A stretch of 64,000 nucleotides of DNA, taken from the NCBI GenBank assembly GCA_903632075.3, contig CAHIKZ030005409.1:62001-126000 (forward strand), read 5' to 3'. Source of the stretch: Acanthosepion pharaonis. Its lineage: Eukaryota > Mollusca > Cephalopoda > Sepiida > Sepiidae. The notes beneath the pieces were generated by a model. It searched no databases and was not told the origin of the DNA. It was given only the letters and a program-made list of their open reading frames with translations. This document shows, piece by piece, positions 12,245 to 24,870 of the stretch. How positions within the stretch are numbered: position 1 is the stretch's first letter; each line of letters begins with the position of its first letter. Made by a program: the position numbers and the translations under genes.

Positions 12245-12808
12245 CTTCTTTGGGTATAAACATAAAAATAATTTGCAAATGGAAAAATAGTAGCAAAAAT
12301 TCAACATTTCATACACTTTTGGATTTTGATTTCAATTTTTACCTAACTTTGTTCTGATTCTTGTCCCAGAAGCAGTTCAGTTCATGTTCCAGGTTTACTT
12401 TAACAAGATTATTGTGATGAAAAGAAGTTATGACAAATCCATAATTATACACACCTTGACATTTTGACAGGCAGTGCTGGACTCACCATTTCTGAACATT
12501 ATATATATATTTTTCATGGAGTACGAGTTTATATACTGAATGGAATGATAGGCATTTACTAGGTCTAACTAGAGCATGTAGGAGAGATTTTCTTTAGTAT
12601 TTTTTCTGTCCTTCCATATTGTTTTTACATGCTTGAGAAAACCAAGAATTCAATATTTTGCACCAATATATTTATTATTTATCAGTTATTCTTTTTGTTA
12701 GTATGAAGAAAAGGACTTGTTTAGCAATAAAAATTGTTAAATATAAATTAGTTCAGCATGAAATTACTTATTTTAGCATAATTGAAAAAAAATCTATAGG
12801 AAAATAAT

Positions 12809-12863
<55 letters not shown>

Positions 12864-13469
12864 ATTTTATGTCTACTTTTTAAGGGCATTAATTTGTCAA
12901 CTGACTTAAAAAGATTTTTGACTTTGCAACATGAATTATTATGTAGTAAGTACACCAGTTTCTATTCAGCAAAATGAATAATGTTTAAATTTTGAATGCA
13001 TTATTTGAAGTGGGTCAATGTATGTACACTGTCTCGCCTCTTTGATAGTAACCAAATGCATGGAAGCACACCTATTCCAATCACTCCTCATAACCATCTG
13101 TAGATGGCTCAGTTTATATTGTCTTATCAACATACATCTATTGTTGCAGTTTTTTGGTTTATTATCTAAAATTCATTTTTTTATCAAATATAGTACAAAA
13201 CTAGATTTTATATTACTGAACATGGTAAATGCACATCTTCATATATCTGATATAATTCCTTCATTCAAATGAAACTATAAAACTTGAAAAAATAAAATCT
13301 TCAATTATTCAAAATAATTCCAAGTAAAGTTCTGCAAGAAATACAATTTTCCATCACAGCATTCATTGATGATTTTGCCCAACTTTTCTCCTGGTGTTCT
13401 CAACCAAAATCTCCAATTGTAATTTTTTTTTTTTAAGTTAAAGACTGTTCACAAACAGTATTGTCATTA
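11356..13469. other. Unassigned AT-rich intergenic DNA with two (TA)n tracts
   Basis: (TA)n tracts occupy 12191-12242 and 12811-12860. A short inverted 'aataataaagattatt' motif lies near 11350-11400. I see no gene. The 84-codon frame at 13018-13272 has no recognisable domain or splice context. Confidence 0.5.
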
Positions 13470-13815
13470 TCTTTTTGGTGGAATTTTTGAAATGAGGAAT
13501 TATCATTATGCCTTGCTATTTGGATATTATACACACAACATTTCAGCTGTTATACCCTTCAGATGCCTACCATTGTACTTGTTAATAATTAGGCACCTTA
13601 TTATAATTGTTACTAAGTGTAACAAAACATTTAATTCCTTAGTTAGCTGTGAGTTCAATCCCTGGGTTCAGTAATGCTGAAAAATCACATTCTCGGGTTC
13701 AGTGGAAGAAACAGACAAACACCACAAAGGTGCTCAGTATTAACTAATATAAATATCCTTTAAGCAAGGAAATCCTGTGGATTAAATAAAGGGTTCAGTT
13801 AAAAAGACATTGAAT
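13470..13815 (+). mobile_element. Highly decayed Penelope-type terminal repeat (copy 4)
   Basis: Ordered matches to the repeat family include 'ttttgaaatgagg', 'aacatttcagctgttatacc', 'gtgagttcaatccctgg' and 'aataaagggttcagtt'. Spacing matches the foldback element at 46762-47306, including the central segment. Divergence is high. Confidence 0.5.
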
Positions 13816-15871
13816 ATGAAGACATACATTGAAGACTGCTAGATTGTACAGCTAAAATATTCTTAGAACAACCAAGGTGAACATGATAGCCTGAATAGCA
13901 AAGCATATAGAACTGTCAAGTGCAGGATTTAGATTTCTTGTAGCTTCAGTTTTTTTGATGGCCCAGTTTGAACTTATGCAATGCAAATATAAACTGAAAA
14001 GCTTTCCATATTACCATAAAAAATAAAATGAAAATATATCTATATTTTTCAACTCCAGAGAAAGCTAGAATTTAATAAACTGAATGAGATACAAGTGACT
14101 GTTTAAAAGAAAATGGCATAAATGTCACACTAAAAAAGAAAGCAATTTCATAATGAACACAAACAGTGCATCTTTGCAATTGACTAATTAGTCACTAACA
14201 GAACATAAATAATTCTTATACTTAAATGAAAGGTTCAAGTGACTGTATAATAATGGATGGTACTTTAAAGAAACCTGTAACAGCAAGCATTAAATTTCAT
14301 TTTTATTCATTGCAACTAAAAATTTACAAAATTTTATTGGTTACTCAATGAGACATTTAAAAATGACAATTTTTTAAAAATAGAACAGTTAAAAAAGAAA
14401 GTGGAATATGTATTGAAGTATACATAAAAAATCTTCAAAATATCTGATTTTTGAAAAAAAAGAAAAATATTTTTTTAGATGAATTGAATACTAGAAATAA
14501 ATATTTTAGAGATGAATTGAAAACTAAGGAAAGTGATGACTGAAGAATTAGTACGTGTGAAAATTTTAAAAAAATTAATTAAGATTGCTAACAATAAAGG
14601 CAAAATCTTCCACTGAATTATTTGATAAAGACAAAATTACAAAAGCAGCCATAAAAATGATTTTTATGGAAATATAAATAACTACATGAAGTTTTGTGGA
14701 GGCTGACTGCATTTTACTTGGCTGGAATAAAAAAAAAAGAAAAAAGTAACGCACCTGTGCTTTCTTACATCACAGGATCAAATTATCATGCACATTAACT
14801 TTAACAGTCTCATTTTCAAATCTCACTAATTTTTCTTAGCTAGATAAACTTTTTCTTCTATTAATTTATTTTTGAAATAGAAAGTTGAAAAGAAGTATGT
14901 CATAGATTTGCTGCAGATCAAACCAGTAATAATTGCTCTCTACTACTTGAATAGTGCATGTACAGTACAATTTGTCATTGATAGATAAATAAAAAAAAAA
15001 CACTATGTTCAAATTATAATTTTCCTTCAAAATTTCAGTAAAAGATACACCAAAGGCACATGTTGATTTCCTGATGGTGAGTATTTAAAAAAAAAAAACG
15101 TGTACCTTGCTTGCCAGTTTGTCATGTATCGAATCACTAACTAAAAAAGCAAACAATTATTTTACATGAGTTTACTTTTTGTAAGCAATTGTGTTTTCCA
15201 AAGGAAATTTACGGATGTATGTGAAGATGCGTGTAGAAAGTAGCATCTGAAAAAAAAAAAACTTACGTTGAAGTGCGGTTGCAAATCGTAAAAAAAAAAA
15301 AAAAAAGAGATATTTTATCGATGTTTGTTAGGTCACCTTCCATCCTAAAATAAATACCAAAGTTGGTAGAAAAAAGTATAAACGAATCCAACAATCCCCT
15401 TGCCTTAATTGTGTCTTGGTTTCAAACATTAAAAAAAAAAAAAAAACACCATTGGCATTAAACCTTAAATATCGGTCAATTATCACAGAAATGTTTAACA
15501 TTTTTTACTAGTGAAAAGTAAAACTAACCATTTAATTTTTTAGATGATCATGCATAGAGCAAAATGTTAGCGATCTAACAAAAACGGATAAGGCAGATTA
15601 CATTATTAATTCAAAATTATATTAGACCTGTTTTAAGTTAAACAGACTCAACAATTTATTAATTAACAACAGACAAACTAAAACCATACACATCTTTGGC
15701 GCGTTTAGTGAATTGCTAAGAAACCATAATTTAGTAAAAAATTTAATCAACGTGCGGAATATATAAATTTTAATCTATTTCTTATGAAACATTATTGTCT
15801 CTCTAATATTTTATCATAAAATTTATCAACGACCAACCAACATTGGCCAAAAAAAAAAAAATGAAGCTTAC
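13816..15871. other. Unassigned DNA upstream of the divergent promoter
   Basis: AT-rich with many A runs. If a minus-strand gene begins at 15887, this is the first part of its intron 1. I could not find its second exon. Confidence 0.4.
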
Positions 15872-15887
15872 CTCCTTCTTCGGCCAT
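15872..15887 (-). CDS. Candidate first coding exon of a divergent gene (MAEEG...)
   Basis: On the minus strand the sequence reads AAAAC-ATG-GCC, a good animal start context with G at +4. The codons give M-A-E-E-G, and after one further base comes GTAAGC, a strong splice donor. The exon is only 16 coding bases, too short for ORF calling. It faces away from the USP19 start with about 360 bp between the two ATGs, and two inverted CCAAT boxes lie between them, which fits a bidirectional promoter. I could not find the next exon within 15870-1, so the product is unknown. A chance ATG before a donor cannot be excluded without transcript data. Confidence 0.35.
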
Positions 15888-16247
15888 GTTTTCAGTTTTA
15901 CCAACTTATGCTCTGTAAGTTACGATTTGATTGGACAAGAAACCGGTGGTTATTGAAAAAACAATTTTGATTGGTTGATAAGCCACCACCAGAATCGTTG
16001 ATTCCAAAGTCGTATTTTTTACTTTTCTTCCCCCCATTCAATTTAGCGGTGTGTTATTGTAAAAATCCAGTAAAAAAGAAAAAAGAAGAACCTTCTTTCC
16101 GTTGTCTCCCCTTGGCCGGTTCGATCCGAAAACAACTGGAATCGACTCTTAAGAGTTTCTAAATTCTCCAAATTATCAAAGATAGAGCAATTTTCTCGGA
16201 AGCGACGGCACACGTGCCGCGTGTGCGTTGAACAGTCTGCTATCGCA
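15888..16247. promoter_or_regulatory. Probable bidirectional promoter and 5' UTR region
   Basis: Two ATTGG (inverted CCAAT, NF-Y type) boxes sit at 15929-15934 and 15969-15974, exactly 40 bp apart, both in a 'TTTGATTGG' context. A CACGTG E-box lies at 16211-16216. It sits inside a short inverted repeat (GCACACG at 16208-16214 and CGTGTGC at 16220-16226). The stretch 16180-16290 is visibly richer in CpG than its surroundings. I see no TATA box. The transcription start is not visible directly. Confidence 0.55.
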
Positions 16248-16488
16248 ATGGCGACGACGACGACCACCACCACCTCTGACAGTACCACAGTAGTCAGCAG
16301 TAGCGCTACTACAATTAACAAAGAGAGGTTTACCGATAAAACCTTGGAAGAGGAAGACATGAGGAACGCATGCAGCCCACCACCCAAACCTAGAGGCTCA
16401 GTGCCGGATCACAGTGCCTCACCTAATCTTACGAAACGTAAGAAGGACATGGAGAATTCCAGAGACGGTTCCTGTTCCATGTTCAAAC
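16248..16488 (+). CDS. USP19: USP19 exon 1 (N-terminus)
   Basis: Start chosen at ATG 16248 in a GCAATGGCG context. The frame stays open back to a GTG at 16221, but there is no upstream ATG in that stretch. The 80 full codons begin with a Thr-rich run (MATTTTTTTSDSTT), then a charged, Pro- and Ser-rich tail ('SPPPKPRGSVPDHSASPN', 'TKRKKDMENSRDGS'). Predicted to be disordered, with no membrane segment or signal peptide. The donor is TTCAAAC|GTGAGT, leaving phase 1; the first base of an Arg codon is completed in exon 2. The low-complexity start is expected to be poorly conserved, so this exon is assigned by phase, CpG context and open frame rather than homology. Confidence 0.75.
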
Positions 16489-19400
16489 GTGAGTAAAGGA
16501 AAAGTTGACTGTTCGGTGTTTGAGATGAAGTGTTTACTAAAGTTACATTTTATTTGTTTAAAAATTGAACTAGTTCTCTTTATTCAAATAATCGATTGGG
16601 TATTAATTTTTTTTTCAGTTTAAAATATATCTATTCTTCTCTAACGCTGAATATTAAGCACATGTTATGTGATGATACCACAATAAATATTTACATAGGA
16701 TGGAGCGAAGTCGAATCATTTTTTTCAGTTTGCTTGACATATTGTTGCTACATTGCCTTCCTTTTATTGTTCTTCCTTATTAATTGCATTGATTTTTATA
16801 ATTAAAAATTGATTTTTTTTTCTTTTTGTGAAAAAAAATGGTTTTAATTTTTAATTAAAATTTACTCTCCCATATTACTTTTTTTTTTTTTTTTTTTGTA
16901 ATGCTATCTTGGTCCATATTTATTTGATCTGTATTTTTTTTGGCGGAAGGATGAATCATGTCTTGATCTATAAACCAGGGTTTTTCCTTTTCCAAGAAAC
17001 GAGGAATTTACTTACACTATTTTCCTTTAAGAATATATAATAATTAAAAATGTTTATATGCATTTCTGATAAGTGGGTCTCCGATCATGATTTCTAAATT
17101 GATTGATAAACTGATGACTGAACATTTGCTCACTTGGCTTCATGTTTGGGATTACGCCTATTTTTGTTGTTAATCAACATTTAAATTTTAAATCTTAAAC
17201 TGAATTCCCGTAACTATAAAATAAAATAAAACCATATCATTTTACGGCAGTGTCATAAGTACAAATAAAGCGGAATATCGCAAGACAGGGAGGCGTGTTT
17301 GATCACGTGACTATCGTAAAATGTTCTGAAAACGACGATTTCAAAGAACTAAAAAGTAACTTATATTTTTTGTTTTCTAATGATTATTTTATTTTTAAAG
17401 TGTAGTAATCAGAGTTAACATTACTGTCTTTAGTTTTTTTTTTTTTTAGCTAAAGTATCCACAAAAAATACACGGCAAAAACAAGTGCTATTTATTTATT
17501 TATTTTTTTCATTCAAAAACGGTAAAACGAAAAAAAAACATTGGCATTGCGAAATTCTTCTGTTCAATACTTTTTCAGTAAAAAAAGTTATTTTTTCATC
17601 CAACATAGTCAAGCAAGTTAAGTTTGTCCAGCGCATAAATCCGATGTGTATATTTTTTTTATTTTACACATACATGTGGAAATAAACATTAAAAACGCAA
17701 AATGAATTTGTCAAATAAATTGCTATTGCTTTCTAACTGATAATTTATATACTCTCACAAAAACGTGTTTTTTATTTAAATTTTATTTCTTTTTCAAAAC
17801 CTCATTTCATTTCTGATCTCGAATAATTGAATGATTTTGTTGAGTGAGTGTCCTGATTGCTTCATTGGCTGAAAGTGAAATAGGTAGTTTTTTTTATTTA
17901 CTTTTTAGTTTTCCAGTGTTTTACTTTTAAAAGTCCAACTCTCCCTAGTTGGAAAATTGTCACCACATCGACTTTATCTTTATTTTGATCCCTATGGTCT
18001 ACGTTCCTAAGCAAAAAGCATCGGGCCGGAGAGAGTCACTGTAGTGTTGTTTAGTTTTAAAAATTGCAATATCTAGTAAAGTTTCAGTTTTAAAAGGATT
18101 TAGCATTTAACAATATATTTCTATTCATTTTTTTAGCGTAGTTTGAACATTTCCTATTTCTTAATCCGCGGCCGACTACTACTTTTTTTTTTTTTTTTTT
18201 TAATAAAACATGTAAAATGGTTATAAAAATAACCGCAAACCGTTACTTTTTAAAAAAAAAAAAATAAAGCGTTGATTTTTAGAATTAATCAAACTTATTG
18301 CATTGTTCTTGCTATGTTGCTGGATATCGGAAATTTTGACTCTTGACTGGTATATTTTTTTTCACTTAAGAAAGGGAAACAAATATTGAATTTGCAACTC
18401 AATTGTTTATCTATGCGGAAGTAGTCTCTAAAAAAAAAAAAGTGAATACAATACTCACTGTGTACTACATTTCATTAAAAAAATAGAAATAATAAATTTT
18501 TCTGTGATATCACTTCTAAAGTATTTTTTTTTTTTGTCGTATTTTTCCTTAAAAGTACGAACATTACCTTGGTTCAATCCTCTATTCAACTCTTGCTTCC
18601 GAACATCGTGTCACCATAGGTGTCTATCTGTTTAATAAAAACTTGATTGATATGGATGTTTTATTTCTATATAAAAAAACAAAACAAAAAAACACATTTT
18701 CTAACACTAGTATTTATATACTATTTAAAAACTAAACAAAATATAAATTTGTTGACACTAAAAAAAAGAACAAGGTAAATAAGCTAGAGAGAGTTGGAGT
18801 CGCGAGTAGAAGTATTTATGTTACGGTTGGTTAGCGAGCCAGTATAATTTCTAATATTCCCACGCCTTCAGTTTTTAAAGAAATTCATAAAATTTGTTTT
18901 ATACAATTTATTTCTCATTGATAACTATGTCCATAAATACGACATAGCGGAGTTATTTTACCGTTTCTTAGAATTTGTTTTTGCTTCACTGATGACTGTC
19001 CGTGGTGCCAAAAATGGGTCAACTCATCTCAAGTCAAAAAAATGAACCAAGTGGTTTCTAACTCTTGTCGTATGTATCTCGGTGTATTTTTTTTTTTTTT
19101 TTTTTTGTTACTATTATTATAAATATATTTAAGTTTAACTACTTTATACACCTGATTTACTCTTATGACTTTATTTGATCGTTAAACGTTAAAACCATCC
19201 TCTTCGCTCCTGTCTTTTTTTGCACAGGGAAAAGGTTTAGAAAATTTGGCACTCGTAGAACAAGAAGACATAAGGGTCAGAGAAAAGCAGAGCATAACCT
19301 ACCTAAGGAGCGTGTGTCTACAGAACAGGGATTAGGAGAGAGATGAATGAAAGAAAGAAAGACAATCCTTTACTAAGAAGAGCTACAAATGACCAGGAGC

Positions 19401-22400
19401 TACGGAGAGCCATGATCGCCCACGCCCTGAAGAAATACGCTACAGCACATAAGTGTAATTGAACCTCCTCTCCCACTTAATTGTTGGATGTAAATGATAT
19501 TAGAGACCAATTTTTTTTTTTTTTTTTTAAGCGTTTAACCCGAAGCAAGGCGGAAAGCCACTAGGACGCAAGGGATTACAGAAAATTTGGAGCAAGATCA
19601 GATAGGACTGATAGAAGAAAGGATGAGGAGAAGAGTAGTGGATAGATCAAGGCAACTGGAGATACAGAGAGAGAGTGAGTACCGGAAACCCCTTCCTAAA
19701 CAAGAAACAAGGCATAAGCCTCTACTCATGTCCAAAGAGAAGGGGGAGGAGTGTTGACCGGGTGGGAGGAAAGCCTACCTACTCCTATTACATATAACAC
19801 ATACAGCTACAACAACAACAAAAACGGAGGTAACGATGAGAGGGGGGAGGTAATTTGCAAAGAGTCCGGAGTATAAGTCCCATTGTCTATTCTAAAAAGA
19901 AATTGAAGAAAATAAGGTTATCCGGATTTATTGCCATGTCATAATAAATGCCCCAACATACGTGGCAGCGAGTGTTAGTCCGCTTTCTTCCTCATGATAA
20001 CAAGTGAATGTACAGCTTACCTTAAGTCCAAATCTTACCATTGTTGAATATAGAGATTTTTCTTTTAATGGATTGGTTAGTGTTGTGAACTTTCTTTATT
20101 TTGAACATCTTAGTTGTGTGTGATAAGGGAATCCTGGAAGAGGATTATTAGTTGTTTTTAAAAAAAATTGTCTTTATCACTTATTCTTTTTCTCACACAG
20201 ACAATTAAAATGGCAATTTTGCTCTGTCTCTTCAAAATTTTCTCATGTTTGCTTCTATGCTAATCTTTGCTCCACTTCAAAAGTTATTTTTTTTAAATTT
20301 TTATTCTAAATAATGTTTAATGTCTCCCCCAGGGCTCCATCCTTGGTCCTACTCTGTTTTTTTTTAATTTTCATTAATGACCTTCCCAATGACATCAGCT
20401 TTCAGCTTGGTATCTACTCTGATGACACAGCCATTTACTCCTGCCTCAATAGTAAGACTGATTGGTCCAAAAAGTTCAAAATGGCAGCTGATGTCTAAAA
20501 CGACCTAAAGACTGGGGCAAAAGATGGCTTGTTAATTTTAATGTCTCCAAAACTAAACTTCTTTCCATTAATCATCTGAGGGAACCCTCTCTGCCTTCCA
20601 TCAGCATGGCTGATGCTCACCTCTAGAAAAGTGACTTATGGCTTCTCAAGCTAATGTTATCAGTTGACATGAAGTGGAATGACTATATTGAATCCATTGC
20701 TCAATCAGCTGCTAAGAAAGTTGATTCATTGTGTTGTGCAAGACAATTTTTCTTTAGAATCCATCTTACATGTCTATAAGTCTACCATACATCCATACTT
20801 AGAATATTGCTGCCACATATGGTCCAGTGTCCTTGTGATTTTCCTTGAGCTCCTTGATAAAATCTAAAGAAGAATCACCAATATTATTGCTCCTGATCTA
20901 GTGACTCTGCTTCAGTCACTTTCCCACTGCCGTAAGGTTGCCTGTATGTGCCTTTTGTTTATAAATACTTTCATTATTTGGATATGCGCTATTTGCTATA
21001 GTAACTGGACTTTTTGAATTTGTGCAGAATTAGATTGACGTCAAGATCTTATCAATTTGCAGTTGAGCTGACTAGATGTGACTGTAAATATTATGCTAAC
21101 AGTTTTTTTGTAGCACTTCTTGCTTGTGGAACTTCCTTCTAGCTCCATTCTTCCCAGTGAACTTTAATCTGCAAAAATTTAAGTGCAATGTCAATTGCTG
21201 TCTACTGTCCTGATTACACTTTCCTCTTCCTGCTCATTATTAATGTTTCTGTTCTGACAGAGAGTGTGAAAGAATTAGGAACAGAAACAAATAATCTGAT
21301 TTGATACAAACATTACTTAGTGTTTATTTAAGGTGTTAACAGGTTTCTTGTGTCTTAGTGGCTTTACTGTCTTGCATGGGGTGGTTACAATTTTTTAAAA
21401 CAAAATTTTAGGATATCTAGGTAAGGAATATATATTTTTATTTTTTATTTATTTATTTTTTTTTTTTTTTTTGAAAATAAGACCATCCTTTCTAATTACC
21501 AAAAATCTGCACTAAATCATAAAATAAAAAATGCATTAAAACCAAGACATTATTTAATTAGAAAAGCTTTTAACTTAGGTACCTCCATGAAATCGCTAAA
21601 AAAAGAGCATCGCCTGATGAAAAAGATGCCAATTTTGCTGAAAACAAAATTTTATTGTCTAAATGCTTATGTTATTATTAAGAGGAAAGACCAAAGTTTT
21701 TTTTAATTATTTTTAAAAAATTTTCCTTCTTTTTGGAACATTCTAAATTTTGATGAAAAAAACCTTGTTTCTATTTGTATCAGCGGAATTAGTAAATAAC
21801 ATAGACAATTTTTAGCACGTTTTTTTGGTATGATGCATATTAATTTGAAAAATCGTGCAAAAATAGAAATAATTGTTAATGACTTTCAGGAACTATTCAC
21901 AGATGATCGAAATTATTATAAATGTTTTTTTTTTTTTATTAAAGTCATGGTAGAAATATTTTTTAAATATTTACCCCCCCAACTAATTTTATGAAAACGC
22001 TAGAAATTTGATCACATCGGGTTTAGTGATTACAATAATTATGTTTGTTTTTTTTTTTTTGTTTGTTTTTAATTGGATCCGCAGTACCTGAGAATCAGCT
22101 CTGAATTGTAACATACAAAACTCAATAAAACAAAGAGATTATTTAATTTCAAATGCTTTTATTTGCTTTTATGAATATGGACAATATTTTCTGAAAGCAA
22201 AAAAATTTTTTCAATGAAAAATGAATTTTTAATACAACTATTTGTTATTTCTTTAATTATAATTAAGTTGTTAAAATATTATAAAATTAGTTAAAAACCG
22301 CATCGGCTTTCCTAAGTGTCCTTATGAGATAGATCTTTTTTAGCACATTGTAAATTGTATCTTTTTGACTAATCAGAAGATCCGCAGTAATTAAGAAATG

Positions 22401-24558
22401 TAATTTTGTGCTTATAACCGGGCTGTAATTATAAAGTACGGAAGACCAACCAGAATATAATTAAGTTGCGTTATTTGAGTTAAGCATTGTTCTCCGCTGT
22501 TAAGGCCTTTACTTTTGCGAAACGTGTGGCGAAGTTAATTTGATTTTCAATTTCAACTGAGAAGGGTACCTACAAGTATCAGTATCATCTTATGAAATTT
22601 ATATGATCTTATTTTTATATTAATCTCAGTTATGACATTTTTCCATAATTGAAATATCAAAATTAATAATAAAATGAATGCAAATACAAATAACAGTAAA
22701 ATGTAATAAATGTACATAAAATTATAGTATTTTATGTACAGTTCTGATAAAATTTCATAAGATTAATTAGATACCTTTCTTAGGAAATATGAAATTTAAT
22801 GTCACTCTTAACAGTCTTATTTTAATTTCTTTAGAATATATTTTTCATAAAGCATCATAAACGTAAAGGTGAAAGCTAAGTACAAAAAAAAAAAAATTAG
22901 GTAAATAATTTGTTCACTTAAATGTAAATTATTTCACTTTTCTCCTTCTGTAGAACAAATTAGCCTCATGGAATTCATGAATATGTCATTCATCACCTGT
23001 CAAGAGACGCGAAAGTTTATGACCTGCTTTGTTTTATTTTCAAATTACATCTTTTTGGCACAAAAGCTAAGCTAAGTTAAGTTTGGTTCAAAATATTTTA
23101 AATAAACATTATAATTTCTGATTTTCTTAAAATAAGTTTTGAAAAAATGATAATTGATATTTAAAAGAATTTCAATTTACAATTTAGTGACAACCAATAT
23201 TTTAAAAAGAATTTTGAAATTATGTGTATAAATGTGCCAATTTTTTAAATATGGATGTTCATACACAATATTATCAGAAAATAAGTGCAATAACTATAGT
23301 GAATTGAAAGTTAAAAATGGGGGTGCTTTCTTTATATTTGAGTAATTTTGAGTAATAGATATATCCACTGTAGAACAAAATTAGATAAACTTCCATCTGT
23401 CAGTCAACCTGTTAACACCTTAAATAAACACTAAGTAATGTTTGTATCAAATCAGATTAATTAAACTTTAAATCTGATAATATTCCTTAAAGTTTAAAAA
23501 AAGTATATTTTATTTTTGAAAGATTTTTTAATAAAATGAATTACATTATGATGATGAATGGCTAAAAAAAAAAAACTATAACCAGGTATTACATATCATG
23601 ATTTTTCACTGGTGGAGGTTTTTTTTTTTTTCTTAACAGAAGTAGGTTTGGTTTATTTTGTTTTATGGCACATCAACCTCAATGGGTCATTTAATGCCGA
23701 CATTTTTTTTTTTTTTTTCCTGGTAATACTTTTGTTTTGTCAAAAATCTATTTCTGTTAATATTTTTTCAAAAAATATATAGCTGGTAATATTATTTTTT
23801 AAAAATGTATGGCTGGTAATACTATTTTTCCAAAATGTACAGCTGGTAATATTTTTCAAAAATGTATAGCTGGCAACACTATTCTTTCAAAAAAACAAAA
23901 AAGACATAGCTGGTAATATTTTTTCAAAAATGTACAGCTGGCAACATTATTTTTTCAAAAACGTATTATCAGAGGCTTTGCTGTTGGACATAGTTTATCG
24001 TCATACCCAGGACGCGGATGTAGTTTATCGTTATACCAAGGGCACTTAACAGAAGTAGAAAAAATTTAAAGAGTGAGTGACATCTTCTCTTTACTTAAAT
24101 AATGATGGTCAATTGACATGCCATCTCTGAGGTGCTAGAGTTATTGTTTGTATGTATTCAGGCATATTAGAGAGCTGTTCATAACTGAGTTATGTTTGGT
24201 GTATGTGACTGTTGGGATCTTAGTTCTGCAACATGTCTCTATGTAAATTAAATTGAGATGGTGATTTAGAGAAAATAGAAGTTAGCAGTGTCCCTGGAAC
24301 CAGTTTTGTGTCTCCTGTACATGGTGAGGTTGCATTCTCTTGTTGCAACAAAATCTGAAGATAGACTACAGTTTCAGTTGATGTCCTTGTACATTCATAA
24401 TAGAACAGATCTTAAACAATTACAGAGCCCCCCACCCAAAAGACTTGGAAACTTAACGATCTTGATTAAGTGAAATGGTGCTAGGCTTTCACAATTCAAT
24501 AACAATGTTCTGTCTTCGGTGAGGTGGTGGAATAAGGGTATCCTTTAGAATGCAGTGA

Positions 24559-24594
<36 letters not shown>

Positions 24595-24830
24595 AAACAT
24601 ATAATTTGGTACCAAGTTTTCCATTGCCATTAATTGGTTCAGTTCCCATTATCATATATTGCTGTCTGTCTGGAATTTACATATTTCTGGTATACTTTTG
24701 GGGATAGTGCCTCTTAACATTCTGCAGTCAAATGGTGTTAAAGCCCCTCCATATTCCACCCCTGTCTTGCTGCAAGTGGCAAAAGGTGGAAACATCCTAT
24801 ATATTACTGTCTTCAGTTTTATGGTACTTT

Positions 24831-24870
<40 letters not shown>

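Noticed and set aside
15039..15076. A + strand exon-like segment (TTTCAG | 38 bases | GTGAGT) encoding KDTPKAHVDFLM
   Set aside because: Splice-like flanks are good, but no partner exons are visible upstream and it lies 1.2 kb before the USP19 start; it could be a 5' UTR exon only if transcripts support it.
16221..16247. Upstream extension of the USP19 frame to 16221
   Set aside because: The base triplet there is GTG, not ATG; the ATG at 16248 with GCAATGGCG context is the sensible animal start.
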